Assembly (NCBI RefSeq): GCF_036781485.1 | Contig: NZ_DAIQAX010000001.1 | Span: 91,887-155,886, forward strand | Origin: Thermocrinis sp. | GTDB taxonomy: Bacteria > Aquificota > Aquificia > Aquificales > Aquificaceae | Length of the DNA stretch: 64,000 nt | Reading direction: 5' to 3' | Part shown: positions 8,707 to 17,963 of the stretch, piece after piece | Layout of the letters: the number at the start of each line of letters is the position of its first letter | Numbering within the stretch: position 1 is the first letter of the stretch | Notes under the pieces: model-generated | Told to the model about the DNA's origin: nothing | Database searches by the model: none | The model's input: the letters and a program-made list of their open reading frames with translations, nothing else | Translations under genes and position numbers: made by a program

Positions 8707-9336
8707 TCAACCTATAAGCTCTAAAATCTGATAGGGATGGGTTATTGTATAATCGGGTTCAATCTCTGATGGTTTGTATCCCCAAGTTACATAAGCTGTT
8801 TTCATACCGGCTCTTATACCTGCCTCAATATCAGTTTTTGAATCCCCTACCATAAGGGCTTTTGCAGGTTCTACTTTTAATCTTTTTGCTATCTCCAAAA
8901 GCGGCATGGGAGAAGGTTTCTTTTCTGGCAGAACATCTGCTCCTATCACTTCGTGGAAAAGGTCCAACATGCCCAGCTTCTCAAGCACGCTCAGAGTTAT
9001 ATCGTGAGGCTTGTTGGTAGCCACTGCAAGAAAAATACCCTTTTCTCTAAGTTCTTGAAGTGTTTCCATTATGCCTTCGTAAGTCCTAGTGTATATAACT
9101 GGCTCTGTCCTGTAGTAAGACAGAAATAGTTCCAAAGCCTGTTCTAACTCTTCAGGTTTGAAAAAATTCATCAAAAGACTTCTGGCACCGTTTCCTATGC
9201 TTTTTCTTATCTCTTCTAAGGACACTCCCTTACCTCTCAGCTTTAGTAAGACTTTATTAACGTGTATAGCTATGTCTTGTGCAGAATCCACCAATGTACC
9301 ATCAAGGTCAAAGATAACAAGTTCTATCGATCTCAT
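8707..9336 (-). CDS. gph: HAD-family phosphatase, phosphoglycolate phosphatase-like
   Basis: A 209-aa HAD hydrolase. The four motifs are present: [10 protein letters not shown] (nucleophile and acid Asp near the N-terminus), the VATNK motif II, a Lys in the EKKPSPMPL segment (motif III), and [16 protein letters not shown] (motif IV). The cap domain is alpha-helical (type C1), as in Gph, whose reaction removes phosphate from 2-phosphoglycolate. Substrate assignment by sequence is only moderate. It overlaps nrdA by 4 bp, so it may be cotranscribed with it, and could also act on nucleotides. Confidence 0.75.
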   Translation of the reverse strand: MRSIELVIFDLDGTLVDSAQDIAIHVNKVLLKLRGKGVSLEEIRKSIGNGARSLLMNFFKPEELEQALELFLSYYRTEPVIYTRTYEGIMETLQELREKGIFLAVATNKPHDITLSVLEKLGMLDLFHEVIGADVLPEKKPSPMPLLEIAKRLKVEPAKALMVGDSKTDIEAGIRAGMKTAYVTWGYKPSEIEPDYTITHPYQILELIG

Positions 9337-11633
9337 GTTGCACAGCTTTCACATTCTTCTATATCAGTTAAACTTTTGCTTCTACAATAATAAACCGTTT
9401 TTAGTCCAAGTTCCCAAGCAAGCTCATAAAGTCTTGAAAGAGTTGGACCATCTATGTTTTCTGGATCTACAAACAAGTTTAGACTTTGAGCTTGGTCTAT
9501 CCACTTTTGTCTTTCTGCGGCTGCCTTTATAGACCACTCTTGATTTATGTTGTAGGCAGATTTATAGTGCCAAAAGTATTTGTCTATCTCTGGTGGCACT
9601 TGTGGTAGTATGCCAGACATATTTTCTTCTTTGTAAAACTTGGCAAAGATTGGATCAATTGAAGGAGTTGCCCCAATAATAAGCGATGTAGAACCTGTAG
9701 GCATTAGTGCAAGTAAGTAAGCATTTCTAATTCCATAATTTTTAACTTCTTCTGCCAGTCCTATCCAATCTAAGTTATTCTCGTTTTCCTGCGAAAGTTT
9801 TTGATTTTCCTCTGGCGTTCTTCCAAAGAATATACCTTTGCTCCAATCTGAACCTTCAAATAGCGGATATTTACCTCTTTCTTTTGCAAGCTCATTAGAA
9901 CCTTTTATGGCATAGTAGGCTATTCTTTCAAAAAGTGCATTGGCAAATTTCAAGTGTTCATCACTTTCCCAAGCAATACCGTTTTTTACAAGACAGTAGT
10001 GATAGTTGCTTACTCCTATCCCTATAGCTCTGTAGCGTTTATTAGTGTATTCTGCTTCTTTTATCGCATAAAAGTTTATCTCTATCACATTATCAAGCAT
10101 TCGCACTAAAACTGGCACCACCTTTTCTAAATCTTCTTTCTTCCAAACTTTGCCAAGATTTATAGAACCAAGATTACACACTACCACATCTCCAGACTTT
10201 TTTGTGTGAATTATAGTTCCGTCTTCTGAAAGTGTTTCTGATATATGTTTTGTAATACTTTGATTTTGCACTATTTCGTGACATAGGTTTGAAGAATAAA
10301 CCATCCCGCAGTGTTTATTTGGATTTAGTTTGTTTGCAGTATCTCTAAAGAATATGTAAGGCTCTCCTGTTTCAAAAACTACCGTCAAAAGTCTTTTCCA
10401 AAGTTCAAAGGCGGGAATAGTTTTCTTTGCATAATCGGGCAATTCTTTTTCAAGTTTTAAGTAAAGCTCTTCAAACTCTTCTCCGTAAAAATCTTCAAGA
10501 TTTTTGCCATCTTTGACATTTTTACAATAGTATGGGTCAAAAAGTGTCCAGTTTTCACGGTTTTTTAACCTCTTCATAAATAGGTCTGGTATGGCAATTG
10601 CTGGATGTATATCGTGGGCTTTCTTTCTCTCATCTCCTACGTTAGTTTTTACTTCCAAAAAGTCCAATACATCTTTGTGCCATATATCAAGGGTAATAGA
10701 TGCACTGCCTTTTCTCATACCAAGTTGGTCTACATAAACCATTACATCATTAAGAATTCTCACTATTGGAATAACTCCAGAACTTGCTCCTTTAAATTTT
10801 CTTATTGGCGCTCCGGTTGCCCTTATTTTGCCAAGATATATACCAAGACCACCAGCAAACTTTGATATTTGACTTGCTTTTTGGATGTTATCAAAGATAT
10901 CATAAAGGTCGTCATCCACTGTTAAAACAAAGCAAGAGCTAAGTTGAGTATGTGGTCTTCTTGCATTCATTAAAGTAGGCGTTGCAAGAGATATTTCGTG
11001 TTTAGACATCAAATCGTAAAATTGTTTCGCATACTTTAATCTTTCCTCTTTCTTTTCAGGAATAGCAAGCGTCATCGCAATAAGCATATACATTTCTTGA
11101 GGCAATTCTATAACTCTTCCTTCTTCATCTCTAACCAAATACCTATCAAAAAGAACTTTTATACCTGTGTAATTGAAAAGTAAGTCTCTGTCTGGTTTTA
11201 TGTATTTTGCGAACTCATCTATTTCTTCTTTTGAGTAGTTACTAAGCAGATACTCACCATATATACCTTTTTCTGTATAGGTTTTTATTAATTCATAAAA
11301 GCTTTCTGGATTGTATGGTTTGTATTTTCCGTTTATTTTGTCTTTTACTTTGTAGTTTCTTAAATGTCCCACATCTTTGTATAGGTCATACAAGAGTAGT
11401 CTTGCTGCAACATAAGTCCAATCGGGATTTTCTGGCGATACTTTTTCAGCGGCAGTTCTTATTAAAAGCTGTTGAATTTCTTTTGTTGTTATACCGTCTC
11501 TAAACTGAATTTGTGCGTCAAGCTCAAGCTCTATCGGATCTACTCTTAAATTTTTACAAGCAAAGTCTATCACTACACGAATTTTTGATATATCAAGTTT
11601 TTCAGCTAAGCCAGATCGTTTGATAACTTTCAT
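9333..11633 (-). CDS. nrdA: Ribonucleoside-diphosphate reductase, class I alpha subunit
   Basis: The catalytic subunit that reduces ribonucleotides to deoxyribonucleotides. An ATP-cone allosteric domain is at the N-terminus ([17 protein letters not shown]), followed by the ten-stranded barrel with a Cys in [21 protein letters not shown] around the active-site finger loop, and the second redox Cys in [11 protein letters not shown]-terminal thiols lie in EECESCAT. The beta subunit gene is not in the window. The start at 11633 is set by GGAGG six bases upstream of its ATG; an in-frame ATG 15 bp earlier would overlap this site. Codons look more AT-rich than in the neighbours. Confidence 0.93.
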   Translation of the reverse strand: MKVIKRSGLAEKLDISKIRVVIDFACKNLRVDPIELELDAQIQFRDGITTKEIQQLLIRTAAEKVSPENPDWTYVAARLLLYDLYKDVGHLRNYKVKDKINGKYKPYNPESFYELIKTYTEKGIYGEYLLSNYSKEEIDEFAKYIKPDRDLLFNYTGIKVLFDRYLVRDEEGRVIELPQEMYMLIAMTLAIPEKKEERLKYAKQFYDLMSKHEISLATPTLMNARRPHTQLSSCFVLTVDDDLYDIFDNIQKASQISKFAGGLGIYLGKIRATGAPIRKFKGASSGVIPIVRILNDVMVYVDQLGMRKGSASITLDIWHKDVLDFLEVKTNVGDERKKAHDIHPAIAIPDLFMKRLKNRENWTLFDPYYCKNVKDGKNLEDFYGEEFEELYLKLEKELPDYAKKTIPAFELWKRLLTVVFETGEPYIFFRDTANKLNPNKHCGMVYSSNLCHEIVQNQSITKHISETLSEDGTIIHTKKSGDVVVCNLGSINLGKVWKKEDLEKVVPVLVRMLDNVIEINFYAIKEAEYTNKRYRAIGIGVSNYHYCLVKNGIAWESDEHLKFANALFERIAYYAIKGSNELAKERGKYPLFEGSDWSKGIFFGRTPEENQKLSQENENNLDWIGLAEEVKNYGIRNAYLLALMPTGSTSLIIGATPSIDPIFAKFYKEENMSGILPQVPPEIDKYFWHYKSAYNINQEWSIKAAAERQKWIDQAQSLNLFVDPENIDGPTLSRLYELAWELGLKTVYYCRSKSLTDIEECESCAT

Positions 11634-11689
11634 GGACGACCTCCTCAATATTTATTTTTCTCTAAGTCGTGTTTTATAAGTTTAATTTT

Positions 11690-11729
11690 GTGATTCCTTT
11701 GAGAATATATTTCCAAAGAGGCTAATCAC
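11690..11729. promoter_or_regulatory. Imperfect inverted repeat between nrdA and the divergent small gene
   Basis: GTGATT-CCTTTG (11690-11701) is matched by CAAAGAGG-CT-AATCAC (11714-11729) across a 12-nt AT-rich loop. GTGATT/AATCAC pair perfectly, and CCTTTG pairs with CAAAG-GG once one base is bulged. It lies in the 161-bp gap before nrdA, about 57 bp upstream of its start. It could be an operator or a stem in the nrdA leader. It does not match the NrdR box consensus as I know it. Confidence 0.4.
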
Positions 11730-11794
11730 AGAGGTAGCAAAGCTTACATTATACGTCTAGGTTTTTCCGTGACTTTTATAGTATACTTAAAAAT

Positions 11795-11962
11795 ATGCCT
11801 ATGTTTCCAGCTTTTATAAAAGAAAAGACAGTAATCGTAGTGGGGGGAGGAGGCTTGGTTGTTGGCGTATCTACCTCTGGTAAAGTTTTACCTAAGGACA
11901 TTGACAAACTTCTAGAAGAAGCACACGATTTTCTGAAGGAGAAAATGAAAGATGGTATATAA
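11795..11962 (+). CDS. Unknown 55-aa protein upstream of nurA
   Basis: A short open frame from ATG 11795 to TAA 11962. It starts MPMFPAFIKEK, continues TVIVVGGGGLVVGVSTSGKV (a hydrophobic glycine-rich strand-turn-strand) and ends in a charged helix (LPKDIDKLLEEAHDFLKEKM). It overlaps the start of the NurA-like gene by 11 bp in another frame, which suggests translational coupling. No ribosome-binding site is visible; TATACTTA lies just upstream, so the message could be near-leaderless. I do not recognise a family. The coupling and plausible secondary structure argue that it is real. Confidence 0.5.
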   Translation: MPMFPAFIKEKTVIVVGGGGLVVGVSTSGKVLPKDIDKLLEEAHDFLKEKMKDGI

Positions 11963-12890
11963 GGTAAGCCTGAGGACATGGGAAGTAGAAGACATAGAAT
12001 CTGTTGAGTATGAGGAGTCTGAACAGTTCGCTGGCTTGGCTGAAGAAGAACGTCCTTATAAAGGTTGTTTGCCGGAAGGAGAATTTACCATAGCCTTTGT
12101 GGATGGAGTTAGGCGTATAGACTGCATAGCTTATGTGTGGGACGATATAAATAAGACCTCTTATGAAGGTGTCTTTGCCACTCTTGGAGCTGGAGCAATC
12201 CTTCTAAAGCCGAATAGTTTAAACCTTTTGGAAAATGCCTTTTGTGGGCAAAAAATCAAAAAGATTTTTGCAATAAACGGTCCCGTAGAAAGGGATATGT
12301 TTAAAGACGTAGATTATCAAGTAGAAACTATTACAGACACTGAATTATCTTTGGGTCTTCTGGGGTTGCTTAGGGAAGAAGAAGCAAAGGTAGCAAAAAG
12401 TTTATGGATTAAGAAAAAGCCAAACTTAATAGTTTGCGACGGCACGGTGAGATACAGAATAAAGGGCGCTAACTGTGTGGGCGTTATAAAGACTATAAAA
12501 AGACTCTTTATAAGCAAAGATTATGCTTATTTGCTCCAAGAGCTAAAGAAAGGAGAAAGAACGCCCATTATAAAAGTCCATCATCAAGAAAAAATTGAGC
12601 AAAAGCAAGAGTGGGAAAAATACACGTGGTATGTAAAACTCAGTGACAGCGAAGGTATGGGTAGTTTGGTAAGGGTAGAGATGTTTAAAGAGGAGGACTT
12701 TGAAAAGGTCAAGCGTATAGCAGATTGGACTGCGGGACTACTTCCCCTATTTGCAAGCAGCCCCTTTCAAGATTTTAGATCTCCTCAGAACCTTTTGCCC
12801 ATAAAAGTCCTGGAAAATACGCTAAGAAAACACCTTGGTTCGCCAAACATGGCAAGAAGGAAACTGCAAGAACTTTTTCTAAATGCTTGA
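11952..12890 (+). CDS. nurA: NurA-domain 5'-3' nuclease
   Basis: A 312-aa protein resembling NurA, an RNase H-like nuclease that works with the HerA ATPase in DNA end resection. Supporting motifs are TIAFVDGVRRID (Asp51 in the first metal-binding strand) and LIVCDGTVRYR (Asp near 163), with an acidic C-terminal half. No HerA gene is in the window. It overlaps the preceding 55-aa gene by 11 bp and the following transporter gene by 8 bp. Family assignment rests on these two Asp motifs and overall length and is fairly good, not certain. Confidence 0.7.
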   Translation: MVYKVSLRTWEVEDIESVEYEESEQFAGLAEEERPYKGCLPEGEFTIAFVDGVRRIDCIAYVWDDINKTSYEGVFATLGAGAILLKPNSLNLLENAFCGQKIKKIFAINGPVERDMFKDVDYQVETITDTELSLGLLGLLREEEAKVAKSLWIKKKPNLIVCDGTVRYRIKGANCVGVIKTIKRLFISKDYAYLLQELKKGERTPIIKVHHQEKIEQKQEWEKYTWYVKLSDSEGMGSLVRVEMFKEEDFEKVKRIADWTAGLLPLFASSPFQDFRSPQNLLPIKVLENTLRKHLGSPNMARRKLQELFLNA

Positions 12891-13755
12891 GATAATAATC
12901 CCTATACTTAGCGCAAGTCTTTTAAAGCGCTTTGGCGTATTCAAAGAAGGGCACGAAAGGATACTTATAGACTATGTTCTTTTCTTTTCTCTACCCATAC
13001 TGTCCTTCAAGGCTGGGTATGATATACACACAAGCACTGAGATTCTCAAGGTTTCTTCCATTGCTTGGACTTCTATACTGGTTTGTATGCTCTTTGCCTT
13101 TACCATCACAAAGCTCTTAAAACTAAACGATAAAGATGCAAGAACTTTCCTTTTGGTGTCTTCCTTTGGAAATACCGCCTTCCTTGGCTATCCTTACGCT
13201 TATACCTACTTTGGGCAGGAGGGGTTGCAGGTTGCCATAATCTACGACAACATCGGCTCCTTCCTGTTAGTATCCAGCTTGGGCATTATAATTGCCAGCG
13301 GGAAGCCTAACTTGAAAGAGATTTTGCTATTTCCACCCTTTTTAGGATTGGTCTTAGGTCTTTTAACAAAGAGTTTTTACATACCTTTTACCTTAGTAAA
13401 AGCTTTGGATTTTGTAGCTCTATCTACCCTACCCGTAATACTCTTTGCCTTAGGTTTAAGCATTGACTTAACTGGAATAAGGAAAAACCTTAAACTCTCC
13501 CTCTTAGCAGTGCTTGTAAAAGTTTTTATCGCCTTTTTTGTTTCACTTATTGCGGCAAAGCTTTTTAACTTGCCAGAGATTGCCATGAAGGTCTCTGTAT
13601 TGGAATCCGCCATGCCTCCTATGATGTTTTCCGCGGTATTGGCAATAAGGTATAACCTAAATCCAAACCTTGCCTTCTCTGCCGTTAGTTTAGGAATGGT
13701 TCTTAGCTTTGCGTATGTGCCTTTCTTAGTAAGAGTTGTAGAACGCTTGTTTTAG
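12883..13755 (+). CDS. AEC (auxin efflux carrier) family transporter
   Basis: A 290-aa polytopic inner-membrane protein of the bile/arsenite/auxin transporter group. It has eight to ten hydrophobic segments, with the pseudo-repeat typical of AEC proteins: FFSLPILSFKAGYD in the first half and LPVILFALGLSIDL in the second. In SVLESAMPPMMFSAVLA the P-P-M stretch is characteristic. Such carriers move small organic acids or malate, but the substrate is not predictable here. It is the last gene of the nurA unit and ends 3 bp from the initiator tRNA on the other strand. Confidence 0.8.
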   Translation: MLEIIIPILSASLLKRFGVFKEGHERILIDYVLFFSLPILSFKAGYDIHTSTEILKVSSIAWTSILVCMLFAFTITKLLKLNDKDARTFLLVSSFGNTAFLGYPYAYTYFGQEGLQVAIIYDNIGSFLLVSSLGIIIASGKPNLKEILLFPPFLGLVLGLLTKSFYIPFTLVKALDFVALSTLPVILFALGLSIDLTGIRKNLKLSLLAVLVKVFIAFFVSLIAAKLFNLPEIAMKVSVLESAMPPMMFSAVLAIRYNLNPNLAFSAVSLGMVLSFAYVPFLVRVVERLF

Positions 13756-13757
13756 TA

Positions 13758-13831
<74 letters not shown>

Positions 13832-13843
13832 TTTAATTAAATA

Positions 13844-14926
13844 TTATAACTCAATCAAGTCAAGGGACACCTCAGAAAGCGCTTCACCCACTCCTCTCAC
13901 AACCACAACCATATTTTCAAGCCTTACTCCAAACTTTCCCGGTAGGTATATACCAGGCTCTATGGTAAAGACCATACCTTCTTCTATAGGTACGGAAGCA
14001 TCTTTGCCCTTGTAATAAACCCTTGGAAATTCGTGTATCTCTATGCCAACACCGTGTCCAGTGCTGTGAACAAAATACTTACCGTATCCCTTTCTCTTTA
14101 TGTAATCCCTTGCAGCTTTATCCACTTCACCTATTGGCGTCCCTACCTTAACCTTCTCTAAGGCATAAAAATGGGCGTCTTTGACTATTTGATACACCTT
14201 CTTAAATTCGCCGTCCGCTTTGCCTATAAAGATTGTCCTTGTAAAGTCTGTGCAGTAGTTTTTATAAAGGATGCCCATATCTATCAGTAGTGGTCCTCTT
14301 TCTTCTATCCTTCTTTGGGATGTTTCCCAATGAGGCACTGCCGAACCTTCTTTGAAAGCTACGATGGCAGGAAAACTTTCTCCAAAAGCACCCAAGCTCA
14401 TAGCTTTGCTTACTATAAAAGCTCTTAGCTCCAGCTCGCTCATACCTGGTTTTATGTAATTCAAAAGCTCTGTGTATATCTTGTCCGCTTTCTTCACCCC
14501 TTCCCTCATTATGTTTATTTCCTCTTCCCTTTTGACCGCTCTGAGTTTACTCATAAAGTTAGAAGAGCCTACCCACTTTATTCCCTTGGACTTGAGAGAT
14601 TCTCTGAAAAAACAGCTTACTTTGTCTTTCTCAAAGCCCACCACTTTTAGCCCATTTCTTTTTATAACCTGCTTTACAGTTTTTAACGGCTTTGACTTTA
14701 AGAGCACGATCTCCCAACCTTCCTTAAGCTCCTGCTTTGCCCTTTCGTAGTACCTTGCGTCTGTGAATAGGTAGAAATTCTCATGGCTCGCAAGCACATA
14801 AGCGTTTGAAGACCTAAAACCAGAAAGATAGAGCACGTTAGGTTGGGAGTTAAAGAGAAAAGCATCCAGGTTGTGCTCCACAAGGAGCCCTTTTATCCTT
14901 TCTCTAACATCCTTCTGTATTTGCAT
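13844..14926 (-). CDS. M24 family aminopeptidase (Xaa-Pro type)
   Basis: A 360-aa cytoplasmic metallopeptidase with a creatinase-like N-terminal domain and a pita-bread catalytic domain. The five metal ligands are visible: Asp in LLIDMGILY, Asp in CTDFTRTIF, His in HSTGHGVGIEIHEF, Glu in FTIEPGIY, and Glu in VRLENMVVV. The usual role is removal of N-terminal residues before proline; PepP versus PepQ is unresolved. Its start overlaps the rpoN 3' end by 34 bp, so it is translated from the same transcript. Confidence 0.88.
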   Translation of the reverse strand: MQIQKDVRERIKGLLVEHNLDAFLFNSQPNVLYLSGFRSSNAYVLASHENFYLFTDARYYERAKQELKEGWEIVLLKSKPLKTVKQVIKRNGLKVVGFEKDKVSCFFRESLKSKGIKWVGSSNFMSKLRAVKREEEINIMREGVKKADKIYTELLNYIKPGMSELELRAFIVSKAMSLGAFGESFPAIVAFKEGSAVPHWETSQRRIEERGPLLIDMGILYKNYCTDFTRTIFIGKADGEFKKVYQIVKDAHFYALEKVKVGTPIGEVDKAARDYIKRKGYGKYFVHSTGHGVGIEIHEFPRVYYKGKDASVPIEEGMVFTIEPGIYLPGKFGVRLENMVVVVRGVGEALSEVSLDLIEL

Positions 14927-16029
14927 ACCGTCCTCCTCGCAATGTTTATTCCTCTTTCTTTTAATAGCTCGCAGATCTTAGAATCGCTTAGATTCTCCTT
15001 TTCAGCCAAAACCTCTTTTATGGCGCGCAGTATTTGCTCTTTACTGTAGCCGTCCTTTGTCCTCCTTTGGAAGAAAAACCTTAAAGGGTATATGCCAACT
15101 GGAGTTTTAACATACTTGTTGGAAATAGCTCTGCTAACCGTTGAAATGCTTACGTTTAGCTCCTGAGCTAGCTCTCCAAGGCTCAGAGCCTTCAAAGGTC
15201 CCTTTCCGAGCAAAAACTCCTCTTGTCTTTCAACCAAAAGCTTGGCAGACCTGAAAAGGACCTTCTTTCTCATCTGAAGGATGCCCTTTATCCTAAGGGC
15301 TATACTCCTCTTTTCTTTTTCCTCCTCCGTGCCTGGCGTTCTTTCGTCTACGGAAAACTCCACAAAATCATCCGCTAAAAAGATAAGCCAATTGCCTTGG
15401 TCCCTTTCTATGATGATGTCTAAACTTCCACCCTTGTATATTACTTCGCCATAATCAAAGGGAGTAAGCCTTAGGCTGTTTAACAGCTTGTTTATCTCCT
15501 CGTCTTTTTCTCCAATGCTGAAGTATTGAACGATCCTTTCTACAAGCTCTGGTTTTTCAGGATACATCTCCTTTACTTGGACCAAGAAAAATTCTTTATA
15601 ATCCCTTGAGGCAACACCTACAGGTTCTATCTCCGTCATTATAAACTCCCTAAGGTCCTCCACCACTTCTGGATGAATGTTAAAACTTTTGGCAATATCC
15701 TCTTCTTTACCTACAAAGAAGCCTCTGTGGTCAAGGTTTTCAAGAATGGCCCGAGCTATTTCAAACTCAAACTCATCCAGCTCTACCTTGAGCTGGTTTA
15801 GGATACTTTCCCAGAGTTGCTGTTTTGCTGAGGGCTCTGCCAAAGGTTGTTTTTCATAGAAAAAACTCCTAAGTCCTTTCCTGTGGAAGTGAACTACATA
15901 GCTGTTTTCTTTCTCTTCCTTCTCTAACTCTTCAAGAAGTGCGCCAATGTCCTTGCTTAAAAGCTTTAGCTGAGGTCCAAGCAATACTGCCAAGTTAGTC
16001 TTTGTCTTAAGAACGTGTTTGAGTTGCAT
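14893..16029 (-). CDS. rpoN: RNA polymerase sigma-54 factor
   Basis: The alternative sigma factor that needs AAA+ activators to open promoters with -24/-12 elements. The RpoN box is at the C-terminus (ARRTVCKYRRMLEKG), preceded by the helix-turn-helix (LSLGELAQELNVSISTVSRAISNKYVKTPVGIYPLRFFF). At 378 aa it is short. The N-terminal activator-interacting region is reduced and lacks the usual long Gln-rich stretch. It sits in a run of closely packed minus-strand genes from secF to the M24 peptidase. No obvious -24/-12 promoter was found elsewhere in the window. Confidence 0.93.
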   Translation of the reverse strand: MQLKHVLKTKTNLAVLLGPQLKLLSKDIGALLEELEKEEKENSYVVHFHRKGLRSFFYEKQPLAEPSAKQQLWESILNQLKVELDEFEFEIARAILENLDHRGFFVGKEEDIAKSFNIHPEVVEDLREFIMTEIEPVGVASRDYKEFFLVQVKEMYPEKPELVERIVQYFSIGEKDEEINKLLNSLRLTPFDYGEVIYKGGSLDIIIERDQGNWLIFLADDFVEFSVDERTPGTEEEKEKRSIALRIKGILQMRKKVLFRSAKLLVERQEEFLLGKGPLKALSLGELAQELNVSISTVSRAISNKYVKTPVGIYPLRFFFQRRTKDGYSKEQILRAIKEVLAEKENLSDSKICELLKERGINIARRTVCKYRRMLEKG

Positions 16030-16039
16030 ATATTAAAAT

Positions 16040-16792
16040 CTATTTACCAATGCCTAACTCTTTAAAGAGTAATGATTTTAGTCCTTCTGGGTCTAAGTTC
16101 CTATGGAGTTTACCCCCAACAGCCACCGAAATCTCTCCGGTCTCCTCAGAAACTATTATAGCTACTGCGTCCGATTCTTCAGAGATGCCCAAGCCAGCCC
16201 TATGTCTTGTCCCATACCTTCTTGGTATATCTTTGGACTTAGAAAGAGGGAGAACGCAAGAGGCGTAAGCTATGCGGTTTCCCCTTATGATCACAGCTCC
16301 ATCATGCAGTGGAGCCAAAGGGTCAAACAGTGTTATAAGAAGTTCCACAGAGACGACAGCATCAAGGCTGACACACCCTTCCAAGATAGGCTCCAGATCC
16401 TGTCTTCTTTCTATTACTATCAAAGCCCCTATTTGCCTCTCTGACATAAAGGAGCAAGCCCGAACTATTCTTTCAACTACTCTTTCTTCCAAGGAAGTTG
16501 AAGGAGACAACTTTGTGGCCTGTCCAAGCCTGCTGAGAGCTTTTCTAATCTCCGGCTGAAAGATCACAACCAAAGAAAACAATCCAACAGTCCAAAACTT
16601 TTCAAAGATGGTGGAAACTGCTTTCAAGTCTAAAAAGAGCGCCACAACCCAAACTAAAGCAATCAGCATCAATCCCTTGAGTATTTGTATTGCCTTGGTT
16701 ATCCTAAGAAAGTAAAGGACTGCATAAACGATCGCAGAAACTCCAAGTATGTCCAGTATGTCTTTGTAGGAAAGGAATTCAAAAATCTCCAT
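16040..16792 (-). CDS. cdaA: Diadenylate cyclase CdaA
   Basis: A membrane-bound enzyme that makes cyclic di-AMP from two ATP. Three N-terminal membrane helices (residues 15-80) precede a DisA_N (DAC) domain with its two catalytic motifs, DGAVIIRGN and RHRAGLGISEESDA. At 250 aa the length is normal for CdaA. It overlaps folP by 14 bp. In Firmicutes cdaA is usually next to its regulator cdaR and glmM; here it sits with folP and rpoN, and no CdaR is visible. Confidence 0.92.
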   Translation of the reverse strand: MEIFEFLSYKDILDILGVSAIVYAVLYFLRITKAIQILKGLMLIALVWVVALFLDLKAVSTIFEKFWTVGLFSLVVIFQPEIRKALSRLGQATKLSPSTSLEERVVERIVRACSFMSERQIGALIVIERRQDLEPILEGCVSLDAVVSVELLITLFDPLAPLHDGAVIIRGNRIAYASCVLPLSKSKDIPRRYGTRHRAGLGISEESDAVAIIVSEETGEISVAVGGKLHRNLDPEGLKSLLFKELGIGK

Positions 16793-17963
16793 AAGTTCTA
16801 ACCGTATCCAGTAGGGCTAGGAATTCTCTGGTTTGGGCCACGTCATGCACTCTTACTATGTGCGCTCCTTTCACAACTGCAAGGGCAAGGGCTCCCAAGC
16901 TTCCGTATAGCCTTTCCTTTGGCTCTGTCTTCTTTTTCAAAAGCCCCTCCAAAACCAAACCTATGAAGGACTTCCTTGAGACCCCTATCATAAGCGGTGT
17001 CCCAAAGATCCTGTATTCGTTAAACCTTTTGATTATCTCCACGTTGTGCTCTGGTAGTTTCCCAAAGCCTATGCCTGGGTCTATGATAAAGGTTCCTTTG
17101 TAGCCTTTGGCTTTTAAACTCTCTATCCTTTCCCAAAGCCACTGAACAGACTCATGAACTACATCTTCATAGACTATGGGTATTCTCTTCCAATCCTCAG
17201 GCCTTCCCTTTATGTGGTTTATGACGTAAGGACAGTTGTATTTAGATACCACATCATACATCCTTTCATCAAAAGTTCCACCGCTTATGTCGTTTATCAT
17301 GTCCGCCCCTTCTTCTAAGCACACTTTGGCTACGCTTGCTTTGTAGGTGTCTATGGATATCCAAACCTTTGGTAGTTCTTTTCTTACTTCCCTCAAAACG
17401 GGCAAAATTCTTCTTAGCTCTTCCTCTTCATCTATTCTTTCCGATCCGGGCCTTGTGGATTCTCCCCCTATATCTATTATGTCTGCTCCCTCCTCCACCA
17501 TCTGCACCGCCCTTTTTACTGCGGTGTTTTTATCGTAATACAGCCCACCGTCGGAAAAAGAGTCCGGTGTAACATTTAGCACACCCATGATAGCAGTCTT
17601 TATGCCTAAGGGCAGGATCTTGAAGTTATACTGAAGCTTAAAGGACTTTTTTCTGTATCTTATGAGCGCCTCCAAAATTTGAAAGGAGATATCCTTGTAG
17701 TATGCGGAAAGACAACCACAAAACTGTCTTATCTGTGCCTCTGTCCCAGAAAGGGCAAACTTTTTCTCGTTAAAAAAGGCATGGACTCCCGCCTGCCGAG
17801 CGCATTCAAAGACCTTTGAAGGATCCAGGTCTTTTTCCAAATAGATAACCCTATGAATACCTTCAAAACTTCTCTGCTCGGCCTCTTTAAAAAAAACACC
17901 AACCCTTTCTTTCAAAAACCTATAAAAATTGTCTTTATCGTCAAACTCTTTGATAAAAAGCAT
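16779..17963 (-). CDS. folP: Dihydropteroate synthase with N-terminal extension
   Basis: Joins p-aminobenzoate to dihydropterin pyrophosphate in folate synthesis. The DHPS barrel begins near residue 128 with MGVLNVTPDSFSDGG and includes IDIGGESTRPGSE, the WISIDTYKA strand, DMINDISGG and GVSRKSF. About 125 extra residues precede it, with an IYLEKDLDPSKVFE segment I do not recognise. This longer form is seen in some deep-branching bacteria. It abuts the secF stop. The pabB gene at 35980 supplies the pathway's other substrate branch. Confidence 0.92.
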   Translation of the reverse strand: MLFIKEFDDKDNFYRFLKERVGVFFKEAEQRSFEGIHRVIYLEKDLDPSKVFECARQAGVHAFFNEKKFALSGTEAQIRQFCGCLSAYYKDISFQILEALIRYRKKSFKLQYNFKILPLGIKTAIMGVLNVTPDSFSDGGLYYDKNTAVKRAVQMVEEGADIIDIGGESTRPGSERIDEEEELRRILPVLREVRKELPKVWISIDTYKASVAKVCLEEGADMINDISGGTFDERMYDVVSKYNCPYVINHIKGRPEDWKRIPIVYEDVVHESVQWLWERIESLKAKGYKGTFIIDPGIGFGKLPEHNVEIIKRFNEYRIFGTPLMIGVSRKSFIGLVLEGLLKKKTEPKERLYGSLGALALAVVKGAHIVRVHDVAQTREFLALLDTVRTYGDF

